Assembly: GCA_900239685.1 (NCBI GenBank)
Contig: OENT01000163.1
Location: forward strand, 115,048 to 179,047
DNA: 64,000 nt
Source of the DNA: Rotaria macrura
Lineage: Eukaryota; Rotifera; Eurotatoria; Philodinida; Philodinidae
Reading direction: 5' to 3'
Within the stretch, counting starts at the first letter, position 1. The number at the start of each line of letters is the position of its first letter. Under the pieces are notes generated by a model, which worked only from the letters and a program-made list of their open reading frames with translations, was not told where the DNA came from and searched no databases. The position numbers and the translations under genes were made by a program. Shown piece after piece: positions 54,701-64,000 of the stretch.

Positions 54701-55204
54701 TTGTGAGTAGGTGCTTGTAGATAACACAGCTTAGTGTATGACGAATGCGTATTCCGATTCTTTGATTCCTGAAGAAAGTTTGTTGATGAATAATTGTCTG
54801 GAGAATCGAACAAACGCCAAGACCAACGGCCGACAAATAACCCACATACGCTTCTAATCCTGAAGTGTCACTTATGTAACGAACTATTTCACGAATAAGC
54901 AATGGCTGCGCCACACGAATAGCAGTATATACCAGCATGCCGATCATTGTTAACCAAAACTCTTTCATGAAAGTTTGTATAATGAAACGCCATGTACCCG
55001 ACCATTGAGCTCTGTCGTAAATCGCTTTACTAAACAACGTGGAACACTTGTCCTTAAATGAAATATCACTAAGATCGTCGTCGACAAGGGTACGCTGGTT
55101 TCCTAACAAGAGTATTGGCTTTATCCACCACCAAAGTACAACATATATCCAAGTTGTCCATGATGACTCTGCCCAATCCAAACGGCAAGACTGTCGTTCT
55201 TTGC
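48721..55204 (-). CDS. ABC transporter subfamily C (MRP4/ABCC4-like), 5' end unresolved
   Basis: Two exons are visible on the minus strand: 55204-52118 and 49292-48721, joined GT-AG across a 2,825-nt intron, giving about 1,218 residues. The order is membrane domain 1, nucleotide-binding domain 1 (Walker A GPIGAGKSSLL, signature LSGGQKAR, Walker B LYLLDDP), membrane domain 2, then nucleotide-binding domain 2 (Walker A GRTGAGKSSLL, signature LSAGERQL, Walker B ILLIDEATANVD, H-loop IAHRLN). WWWIKPILLLG near the start matches the ABCC4-type N-terminus with no extra TMD0. Such pumps export organic anions and cyclic nucleotides across the plasma membrane using ATP. NBD1 lacks the usual catalytic Glu after Walker B (Asp instead), as in many ABCC proteins. 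The frame reaches an acceptor (TTCTAG at 55210-55205) with no in-frame ATG, so a short upstream exon is missing. The C-terminus stops about 25 residues after the H-loop, shorter than vertebrate ABCC4. The long intron holds a TIR element. Confidence 0.93.
50181..51509. mobile_element. TIR element of the CCCAGGTC family with TTCCGG arms, 1.3 kb
   Basis: It starts CCCAGGTCCGAG at 50181 and ends AACGACCTGGG at 51509, flanked by TA (50179-50180 and 51510-51511). Both arms (50181-50530 and 51170-51509) are GC-rich compared with the window and built of TTCCGG/CCGGAA variants. The centre (about 50530-51165) is AT-rich and holds a nested 52-bp element. Overlapping frames on both strands at 51140-51693 arise because the palindromic TTCCGG motif reads open in several frames; they are not genes. 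It sits inside the long intron of the ABCC transporter. Confidence 0.88.
50732..50783. mobile_element. 52-bp miniature CCCAGGTC element, nested
   Basis: It starts CCCAGGTCAATTAAAACGG and ends CATTCGACCTGGG, flanked by TT on both sides (50730-50731 and 50784-50785). It matches the 78-bp copy at 8475-8552 except for a missing internal 26-bp block. It is inserted in the centre of the larger 50181-51509 element, so it arrived later. At 52 bp it is little more than two fused terminal repeats. Confidence 0.82.
51512..52117. other. Remaining intron sequence of the ABCC gene
   Basis: AT-rich intron DNA between the inserted element and the donor site at 52117-52116 (minus strand). The plus frame 51610-51804 has no recognisable domain. 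Confidence 0.5.
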
Positions 55205-55379
55205 CTAGAATATATCAATCAAATGTCTAAACTGTGCTGGATAGTACTGTTTTCTTGGTATATTTTCTATATATTTGCCACGTCCACTTCATCATAGCGT
55301 AATGAGTCATCAATGTTTACCTCTTTGTCAATGAAAAACAACCCGTCACCTAGAACAATAATATTTACTTGCTTGTAGA

Positions 55380-55613
55380 ACTCAAATCTAGGAGTGGCAC
55401 TTTCACTTTCCTTTGTGGAAGGAAAGCCTTTTAACATTCAAGTTTTCTTTAGAAGAAAGTAAATTCGAATACTTTCTTTACCGTTTTTCATATTTTATGG
55501 AAGAAAATAATGCAACTGATGCTGCTCAATTCAAAAAATACTTAAAAAAACTCAAAAGGAAAGTTTAACTTTCCCTAGAAAGGAAAGGAAAAGTGCCACC
55601 CCTACTCAAATCT
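55380..55613. mobile_element. 214-bp MITE with 10-bp target duplication
   Basis: The element is 55390-55603. The left end is AGGAGTGGCAC and the right end is GTGCCACCCCT (reverse complement AGGGGTGGCAC). The perfect 10-bp direct repeat ACTCAAATCT flanks it (55380-55389 and 55604-55613). The interior has CTTTCC/GGAAAG copies in inverted arrangement. A 9-10-bp duplication suggests the Mutator-like superfamily, although TIRs there are usually longer. No coding capacity. The perfect duplication implies a fairly recent insertion. Confidence 0.88.
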
Positions 55614-58600
55614 CCTATCTATGATAGTTTTGAATGCAATCTTATCAAATCGTCAGAAGAAAAATGAATGAACATAATTTTTCAATAAAATATTAGCTTA
55701 TTCTCGGATTCTATCCATGGAAAACCTATTGTAACGATCTCATGCCATCTGAGATTGTAGTTCTTTTCTCCTCATGGCAAAACCGGTCGATTTGTAAACA
55801 AATGAATAAAATTGATTAAAGTAGATGTTATTCTCTCTCACGTTGACATCAGGTAATATGGAAGCACATCCATCAAAGACACATTTCTATTTTAGGACCA
55901 GAGAAATTTGTTCAGTTGCTACTATATATAGCTCTCGCTCGACCGATTCTTTTTGATAATGCCACTGAAATGTTTGATTCATTTGAAAATAGGAGATTGA
56001 CACGTTTTGTTTCGTCAATTCTAATCAATTGAATGGATTGATTGAAAACCTTGAAAGGTTTCCAATGGGATACCTACGTCAAGCAGAAAAATGTTTCATC
56101 TACTTGTTAATTTTCAAGGTATAATTGTTACTAAAATTTGCCAGCTAACGAAGAAACTCAAAACAATGGATTATTTTGTTATTTTATTGATTATGATTTA
56201 TTCAGATATGAATATCTTAATATGAAAAATTCGTATTGAAATTTCCATCACAGCCTATCTTATCCATGATTCGCAGAGATCACGATCAATAATTATGAAT
56301 CCAAATAAAAAAATTAAAACACGATTTAAAAGATACGGATAGTGAATGAGAGTTTCTTAACTTCTGAAATGTAAAACAAACGACCTATAGTGTTCATATA
56401 TAACGAAATGCTATCCAAATTTAAATACTGACGTAGTTATTCAATTTTTATTTATTTCGTCTTGTTTTTCATATGCCATTGAAAAATTATAGAAAAATCT
56501 TGATTTTTCCTCTGCAATTAATGAAAAATCTCTTTATACTTTATTCTTCGATATTATACTGTATTAGATGCTAATAGTTACCCATATTATGATGAAAACA
56601 ATTTTAAAACAATAATTCAGATAAAACTTCACCAGAACGTTGAAAAATAACGTAGTTGTTAATAATGACTAGAAAACTGAAGCTATGTACTTGAGTAATT
56701 TCAAACTTCCAATATATATTTTCTGTGCACATATTCTTTTTCACTCTCAACGAATTTTATTCAAGTAAAATTCTTCATTAAGACTGTTTGAAACTTCTTA
56801 TCAATGATATTTGAAAACAAAATAAAATGTAAGAACTACCAATGATCTGAAATCCAGATTGACTTTCACCATCATCATAACATCAAATCAGCAATTCACT
56901 TCGAGAAAAATTAGAAAGCACGATAAGATAAAGGTACTTCATTTGGAAAATTTCATAGGGACTGAAAAAATTCTAAAGAGGGTCAATTTTTTTTCAAACT
57001 TTCACACCTGTGTGTATGCTCAATAATTATCTTAATCTGAAAAGTCTGCACTATGTAATTGAACAACAGGCGAGCTCCAATACAATTTAGTATTAAAGAA
57101 CGATGCCAGGTGGGTTTTATACAAACAGAAATAGAATGCTGTGAACAATCTATTTTTGATTTTAAACTCGATCTACGGTTATATGCAGTAGTATGAAAAA
57201 TAAAAATCGTTTGAACGCGTCAGAAAATGTTTTATAAAACAATTTCTTATCCTTTTCCATTGATCTTATTCCATCGATAGCCTGGTCTGCATCGTAGCAC
57301 CGAAGAATCTCTGTCTATTCCTAAACATATGTTTCACGAGCTCTATACTCACCTAATGGAATATTAGTCCAAAATATGAAATAAAGTATTCTTGCTCCTC
57401 AGAATAGTAATCTTTATTTCCGTTGTATTTTTATTAGGAGTGTAAAAATCCAGCTCATTAGAATGAGCTGTAAGCCATTTACATAAATTAAACAATATTA
57501 TTGATATCTATAAAGACTCATCTAACAGAATTTCCCACGCTCATATGAGCGACCATAACCACGAACTATAGACACCTCTAATTCCTATCGTATATTATTC
57601 ACAGATGAATGAATCTGATGCTGCATCCGATTAACCGACGAAGTGTTCTCCGGATTCAAGAGATGGGATCAGAACAGATCTAACGATTGACTTCTTTACA
57701 ATCAGTCGAGTATACTCATTATAAGAACTTAATACTAAAAAAGAATGTTGAACAGGGTTCTTAGTTTAATTCCTGTAAATTTCGATAGAAGAATTCAATC
57801 GAATCCGATTGTCGAAATGATTCTCGTGTGTACCTCTGCATAAAATAGTTTTTAACATCAACACGCTACGTGAAGTAATTAATTCTGTGTTCAAGGTATG
57901 CCTGCCAGCAACGAATATTCACTATGTAAAAACAGATCAATTCGAAAAATATGCTCTGCTTAAGCTTGTTGTTCATTCTTTAAAAAGTATTGCACTGTTG
58001 CAAATGATTCTATAGGTTCACATAAACTTGGAGAACTATTAAAACGTTTCCTGAGGATCATTGAATAGTACCTCTATTCTAACTAAAATTTTCAGTTAGG
58101 AATTATATGAAGTGGTGATGCACTGCTTATAATATGTATCATAGGTATTTTCCTTTTCAAATATCATTGAAAAGAATTGAGTTAGTCTCAGTGAAAACTG
58201 AGACATGTATCACAACTGGCACGCACCACAGTGAGCAGAAAAGCAACATTTCTCAACTTTTTTATTGAAATTTTACTCCAGTATTCTTCAATTTAGACAT
58301 TTCCTACTTTGGTCACACTTCTCAATGGAGCAAAACAACATAATGTCAGATGAAAAACATATACCTCGATAGCCGAAACCAAAGGAATATGCTGCATAAT
58401 CCGTATATCTAAATGAATGAACACTCTTTGTGGGAAAAAGAAGAATTGCAATTAGAAAATGATGGTCATGAACTCAAAAAACAATGAGAAGAAGGGCGAT
58501 TATTGACATTTTTGTTTTGAATCATAGGCTGCATCCTTCGACAGAATATACAGATATGCAGAAAAAAGTAGATTGTTAGTCTGAGTTGCTGTATATGTAA

Positions 58601-59390
58601 ATTGTTCTGAAGTTCATCGCATATTGCACAGTGGAAAAGAAAATGATATACTATTGTTCACTCAATTTTTACTTATCAATCGGAAAGAATTTTTTTATTA
58701 CTGAAATTGGAACAGTGTGATGATTCTTTTGTATGCATACACTGTCCTATAGCTACATGTTTTGTTGTTGATACTTTTTCACACTGATAAACTATAGGAC
58801 TAAGAAATTTCATACATTTGCTTTTCCTTTTGGTAGCCGAAAAATGTAAAAATTTCCACTTGAGTGATTATCTGGAAGGATTGCAAAGAAAAAACTGAAA
58901 CAACTGGATGCAGATGATACTGATCAGCTAATTGTGTAAATTGGTTGCATTGCTTTTTTCTGTATTTCTGACAAAGAAATAGCACTATGTATTGCTTGAA
59001 CATATACTAAGGTGACCTGAAATCACAGTTGACAACTCTTTTGGTAGTATTCATAGATTAGCTAGAGATTCTGTTTCTCAAAATAAAACTATTCAAAGAT
59101 TTACGCCGGAAGATGTGCCGCACGGTACCTACAAAGGTTCCGATTCTAGTAACAAAATCCAAACCACTTAACCTGCCTTATAAATAAGATTCTACGGGGA
59201 TCTGTATATTTTATTCCTTAAACACAAGCTAACTGTATGATTTTTCTATTACATTTAATATACAACTGCTACGTTCATGAATTTCTGTTCAAACACATAT
59301 CAAGATCTACCTATCATCCTGTTAAAGTATACTTGACGAGACAAGTATCCCGTAGGGCATAAGCATATAGAATGAATTCGATCCCAAAAG
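55614..59390. other. 3.8-kb gene-free stretch
   Basis: I see no gene, RNA or bounded repeat. The missing first exon of the ABCC transporter should lie upstream of 55204, in this region or nearer to it, but no candidate could be fixed. The minus frame 58800-59003 has no recognisable domain. Confidence 0.45.
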
Positions 59391-60094
59391 GGGTCTAGGG
59401 CAGTTGGGCGCGGACATTTGCTTGCGAGGACAGTTGGTCAATAGGATAGTCGGTCATAGTTTCAACTTTAAAAGAGTTATGAATAAAATGATGCGATCAC
59501 ATTGAAACAATAATTAATCTAACATAAATGGTTAAGTAATCATCGTCATAAAGTTATTAATTTAATTGTTTCAATATTGATCAAACTGATGATTTTAATA
59601 AACTGACACGTGATATTCAAAAAATACATGCATATGTATATATATCCAGTGCACAAAGAAGTAATACCACTTCAAGAAAAATAATTATGACAGTTACTCT
59701 TACAAAATCTTCAAAAAATGCACTTTTATTAATTCATAATGGCTATTCATATACAATTGATCGAACGAGTATGACGAAAATTCTCTGGAAATGTGAATAC
59801 TCGAAAAAATATGCTTGCCATGGATGCGTCCTGACAAAACTAAACTATGATTTATTAAAACTGTTGGTAAACATGAAAGCGCCATCTTGGCGATTCACGT
59901 TGTACAGCAACTCGCAAATATTTTGAAAGACTAAGACAAGAATCACAACAAAATCAAACGAGCCCACATAATATTTTAACTCAAGGAAAAATTAGTGTAC
60001 CAGATGAGGTACACATCAATTACTTAGTAATGATAATTTAAAAATTTGTTGTTTGGTCTACTTTATAAATTGCGCCCAGTTGTCCCCTTCCCCA
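59391..60094 (+). mobile_element. TIR element enclosing a FLYWCH zinc-finger fragment
   Basis: The left end contains GGGCAGTTGGGCGC (59398-59411) and the right end GCGCCCAGTTGTCCCC (60072-60087), inverted copies of each other with a few mismatches. GGACA-TTTG and GGACAGTTGG subterminal repeats follow the left end. CAAAAG-type sequence lies just outside both ends, but I could not settle a target duplication. Between the ends is a broken FLYWCH domain (59687-60010). FLYWCH fingers commonly accompany MULE transposases, so this may be a remnant of a MULE-type element. It could also be a captured gene fragment. Confidence 0.6.
59687..60010 (+). pseudogene. Frameshifted FLYWCH zinc-finger fragment
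   Basis: The frame opens with M-T-V-T-L-T-K-S and then reads N-G-Y-S-Y, I-L-W-K-C-E, a second Cys cluster (ACHGC), and V-L-T-K-L. This matches the FLYWCH pattern of G-Y-x-Y, W-x-C and a downstream Cys. After about residue 64 the likely continuation moves to a second frame (G-K-H-E-S, giving the expected His) and then a third (T-R-K-Y-F-E-R-L-R-Q-E to V-P-D-E), where stops end it near 60010. At least two frameshifts are therefore present. The second Zn-ligand His of the finger is not clear. It is a decayed, non-functional fragment, probably of transposon origin. Confidence 0.62.
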
Positions 60095-60448
60095 CAAAAG
60101 TATGATAGTGGAAGTAAGGAAATAATAGAGACTACTGAAAAGATTAATCTGCATAATTGTGTTATTCTTCATTTTATTCTGACTAATTATACTGACATAA
60201 TGAATGTTTATTTACGTATATCTAATTAGATTAGAAAATAACGTTTGCCATTAACTGTTAAATTTTCAAGCAAGTGTAAATACTAAACCGAGAGCACAAG
60301 CAAGGGGTCGTTCAGCTTCAATTTCTAAAATTAGATGAAATATTCTTTCAAATTTGTTATATAGATTTTCCGATCCATAATGAAAATTAATCGAACTGTT
60401 TTCTTGCATTAATTCACCGCAGTTGTAGTGTAATCAGAGTTAATTCCC
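60095..60448. other. Gene-free stretch
   Basis: Plain AT-rich sequence without a supported feature. Confidence 0.4.
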
Positions 60449-62334
60449 ATGTGAAAATATTTTGCATTGTAAGCTGTTTTTCAGCAGTTTCGAGTCGCTT
60501 TATCATATATGAATCGCTGAAAAAGTGCTTAAACATGCATATAATAAGCTCCTAAAAGCAGCTTTCTGCAGAAAGTGGCTTAATTCTGCTTAGAAAATCA
60601 TTTCGAATTACATTTCAGCGCTTATGACCCTACTTGGTTAAAAGGGCTGTCGACTTCTTGAATCTAAGCCATTTACAGTGCTTATGATCCGAAATATTTA
60701 ATGGCGTGGTAAATGTTTTGACTTTATGTACTAATCAGCATTTTATTAAGCATTTTAATGTTGTAAAATCTAGAAATGAGTAATATCTTCTGAATCGCTT
60801 GAATTCATATCTCAAGAACATCTTATTTGGTATCCTCTTTTAAAATCTAAACAATAATTCCATAAAGAGAAATACAGAATTAGATTTATTTTTATTCTGA
60901 CGAAACCATAAAATTACTCCTTCATAATCGACTTTATCATAGACCTATACAAGATGGCATATAAACAAGGTCGTTGTCCAAGATTACGTAAAACGATTTC
61001 GAATTCTCGAAATCTTTCAGAGATCATATTCGGAAACTCATGCATAGGACGCTAATTAAATTATCATACGATATTCCTAGACGAGACCGTACTATGAATC
61101 GGTGGGAACTGGAGATTGGAAATTTGCAACTAAAATCGCGTTTTCCTGGGGTCTAACTGATAGTAATTTTCTATGCCAGCCTTTACAACTAATCTCGTGA
61201 ATTCCGGGAGTTTTTCTGAGTTTGTTTTTCAAGTTGTATATTTTCAATGAGGAAATCCAATTTGCAAAACTAAAATATTCTGTAAAGATCGAATGGTATT
61301 TTTCAATCAAGAAAAAACTCATTTGTTAAACAAAGTGAACGTTAATCAACAGAAAATAGTAGCGTTGCGTTCATATTTATGTCAAAAAGTATGCTTGCTT
61401 AAAAATTCTTATCCTTTCTCAGAGAATCCGATTGAGCCATTTCGACAACATAAATATAAATAAAGAGCTCGAGAACATAATGCCTAGAAATGATTTATTC
61501 ATTATTTTCATTTTTCTAAAGATTTCTTGAATAGTTTTCCTCAGCGAAAAAGGACCCACCACAAAATTTAAAAATATATTGCACTTCTGAAAAGTCACTA
61601 AAAAAGGTAAAATAGAAACTATGTGCTGGCTACCTTAGTTTTATATAATTCATATAATGTTGCATCATCTATAGGTTTCAACACGGTAACTTAGTAAAGT
61701 GGTTTATAACTTTGCCTTCTGCTTTCAAGATGTGATGATTGAATCGAACCTCCGGTGCATCTCTGTTCATAATTACAAATTCTATAATTTAATACGTTTC
61801 TAGTGAGATGACATCACAGGAAATTCTGAGTGTTGTGTACCATATAGGGACGTTAACGGAGGGGAATAATTTTTTATATTAAAATATAAATTTCAGCACT
61901 TAAAAGAGCTGAGACTTCTCACTTTAAGCTCTTTCAATCCCTTTAAAATGATCGCTGAAAAGCCCTGAAAAGCGCACATTTGAAGCTGTTTTCAGCTACC
62001 CAGGTCGAACAGAACGATCCTTAAACGGTTGTATACGATGATAATACGGCCCGTTACGGCGTCGTATTATCCCGTTTTAACATGTTCAGTAATACTGCCG
62101 TATGTTCTATAGAATATGATAGTATTACGGTGTCTTTACGAGGGTTTTACGGTGTATGTAAGGTGTCCGTGTACAGCCGTAATATTGACCTCGTTAAAAT
62201 GCCATAATACGGCTTAAAACGGTCGTTTAACCATGGAGTACGATGTAAACATGACCGTTTACGATACTGTTACGGCTGCTTACGATGGTCCGTTTTGATC
62301 GACCAGGGTAGCGTTTTCGCTGAAATTTTCACAT
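60449..62334. repeat. Possible AGCGCTTTTC-motif element, interrupted by a later insertion
   Basis: CATGTGAAAAT at 60449-60459 and ATTTTCACAT at 62325-62334 are inverted ends. Next to each lie TTTTCAGC/GCTGAAAA-rich blocks (60465-60635 and 61895-61998, continuing after 62308). The middle (about 60640-61885) has no gene; the minus frame 61092-61322 has no recognisable domain. The right block is split at a TA by the element at 61999-62308. The long distance between the arms makes one single element uncertain; two separate remnants are possible. Confidence 0.45.
61999..62308. mobile_element. 310-bp CCCAGGTC-family element, nested
   Basis: It starts CCCAGGTCGAACAGAACG and ends TGATCGACCAGGG, flanked by TA (61997-61998 and 62309-62310). 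Removing it and one TA restores a continuous TTTTCAGCTAGCGTTTTC in the host repeat. The arms carry the same GTAAACG/CGTTTAC motif as the 1.1-kb element at 46680-47793, so the two belong to one family. Confidence 0.87.
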
Positions 62335-62472
62335 CGGTTATAAGTACTAAAATGCCGTGTTTTTCGAGATGATCGATGCTCTACGTTCTTTGCCATAAAA
62401 TTAATTGCCTTTGAAAAATAGTTAACTACTTGTTTTTCTTTTTGATGATGTAACTATATTCTTCTTACTCGC

Positions 62473-62831
62473 CCCAGGAGAATCATTCCGACCATTGGAT
62501 CCGATCGGATCCGACAGGCATCCGTTCATGTTTCTATCGGAGTTTCTCTTATCCGATGAAATCCCATGGGATTCCTGGTTGCGATTCCTGATTCGAATCC
62601 CTAGTGTTGGATTTTATCGAATCCTACTATCGGAATTCGATTGGATTTCATCGTGTGATCAGACAGGCCTCTACTGTTGGGTTTAAATGCTTATTCGTAC
62701 TCAAATAAGAAAATAGGTTTCTTCCGTCGGATCCGTTACTGTTTCCACAACCCGGATTCCCATAAGATTTCATCGGATCGTAGGATCCGATCGGACCCGA
62801 TCGGATTCGGTATAGGATTCATTCACATGGG
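62473..62831. mobile_element. Foldback element with GGATCC-type motif arms
   Basis: The left end is CCCAGGAGAATCATTCCGACC and the right end's reverse complement is CCCATGTGAATGAATCC, related to the CCCAGGTC termini. GC flanks both sides (62471-62472 and 62832-62833), consistent with a 2-bp duplication. The arms are built of GGATCCGATC/GATCGGATCC variants. Plus frames 62495-62686 and 62677-62880 fall in it and are not genes. Confidence 0.65.
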
Positions 62832-62833
62832 GC

Positions 62834-64000
62834 TTTGTTTCCTATTTTTGCTTTTACTGATGGTAAGAAAAATTTCTTAGTACTTCAATACGAGCTAAGA
62901 AACAAAAATTGTGCTAGATGTTTCTATCTGAAATTGTGATTCTGTATGACCTCTGATCTAGTAAAACAAAAATATTACGACAGCGCTAAAAATCTGGCAG
63001 TTCTGATAATTTGCAACGCAAGAAATGCTAAACCAAAACCAATTGTTTCTGAATATTCTTATGAACATTCCATGTTATCGTGCAAATATATTGCATTGAT
63101 ATACTCAGATGTACTTTATGTAGCACATAAGTACTAATGATGATTGCCCTTCAAAATTGTCAAATGTGCATGGGTCCTCTTGGCATATCTAGCAAAAAGT
63201 ATCGTTGTGACATCACCGCATGAGTATTTGTACTCAGTATGAGTTATTTAGCATGATTTCTAGGGTTTTATATGTGTATATAGATAACGAAGTACTTTCA
63301 CTATCGTAAAAATATGATTAAATGATTTCTTTCTTGTTTATACGAATGTTTCAAATAAAAAACATTGAAGTATTCGAATACTCATCGTTAAAGTCACGAG
63401 AGATTTTGAATTCTAAAAGAAAACAGAATATCCACGAATTTTCCAAACCGTTCTCAGCTATACAAACAGTGAATGAAAACTGCTTACTTTCAATGGCATA
63501 TGAAAAAGTACAAACTCAAGTGTCTACATTATGTCTTCAAAATAGCACCTACGAAACGTAGCATTACATTATTATGTCAATCTCAATCGCTAATTTAAAA
63601 ATTATTGTAATGGATATATCGACAAAATTGATCCGTTGAGAAGCAATCACTCTGTCGTACTATCAATATTTCATGGTAGATCGAATTTTCTACTCCACGA
63701 ACTCTGTTATTAACTATATAGATTGTTCAATAGTTCTTTTCATTAGGGATCAACCAAAACGGTCCGAGAGTTTGGATCATTTAAGGCAATTCAAAAGGTC
63801 GAGATACGATTCATATAAAATCTATTGAATATTAAAACCGGTTATCTCTGTTAAGTCACCAAAATTTAATGCTATTGAAATGAAGAATCTATCAACTATC
63901 AAAAAGACTAGATTCTTCACCATCCCACGGAAAAAAAATTTTACGAAAACCGCGGTTTCATCGTAGACCAACGCGTTGTCGATTCGAAAGTCTCTATAAA
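62834..64000. other. Gene-free stretch to the window end
   Basis: Frames 62946-63137 and 63322-63561 (plus) are open but show no recognisable domain, signal peptide or splice context. A partial gene running off the window cannot be excluded. Confidence 0.4.

Noticed and set aside
63322..63561. Plus-strand frame of 79 codons near the window end
   Set aside because: No recognisable family and no supporting signals; possibly part of a gene beyond the window, but not supportable here.

Overview
The window is about 64 kb of AT-rich nuclear DNA from an invertebrate animal. The evidence is a set of unmistakably metazoan genes (a JNK-type MAP kinase, a Misshapen/TNIK-type MAP4K, a Pax2/5/8-like gene and an ABCC/MRP4-like transporter), GT-AG introns mostly of 48-91 nt, a tRNA-Tyr with a canonical intron, and many small inverted-repeat elements. 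A rotifer, possibly bdelloid, is my best guess from overall style; that is an inference, not something the sequence proves.

Layout. 1-9.8 kb: no convincing gene, but a dense set of foldback elements, including one with hAT-like ends (7745-9267). 9.8-11.4 kb: JNK, six exons, plus strand. 15.1-19.6 kb: TNIK/MAP4K4/Misshapen-type kinase, nineteen exons, plus strand. 20.1-21.0 kb: three tandem related foldback elements. 21-27 kb: gene-poor, with one protein-like fragment on the minus strand near 23.4-23.6 kb. 27.3-29.2 kb: paired-box gene with a complete paired domain and a divergent homeodomain. 29.2-35.5 kb: gene-poor. 35.5-36.6 kb: ankyrin-repeat protein. 37.6 kb: tRNA-Tyr(GTA), minus strand. 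40.5-41.5 kb: secreted protein with two related Cys-containing repeats, behind a good TATA box. 44.9-45.5 kb: unrecognised secreted protein, minus strand. 46.7-47.8 kb: TIR element. 48.7-55.2 kb: ABCC4-like transporter, minus strand, with a 2.8-kb intron inside the second Walker A motif that holds a 1.3-kb element. 55.4-64 kb: TIR elements, one enclosing a broken FLYWCH zinc-finger fragment (59.4-60.1 kb).

How the genes relate. The first two genes encode members of one pathway: GCK-IV kinases of the Misshapen/TNIK type act upstream of JNK, and here they lie in the same orientation with 3.75 kb between them. The other genes show no obvious functional link to each other.

The most unusual signal is the non-coding structure. 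Several elements share the terminus CCCAGGTC (reverse complement GACCTGGG) and are flanked by 2-bp direct repeats, usually TA. They range from 52 bp to 1.3 kb, and each family has arms made of degenerate copies of one short self-complementary motif of its own (GTAAACG, TTCCGG, AGATCT, GGATCC). Other element families in the window, with different ends, show the same architecture.
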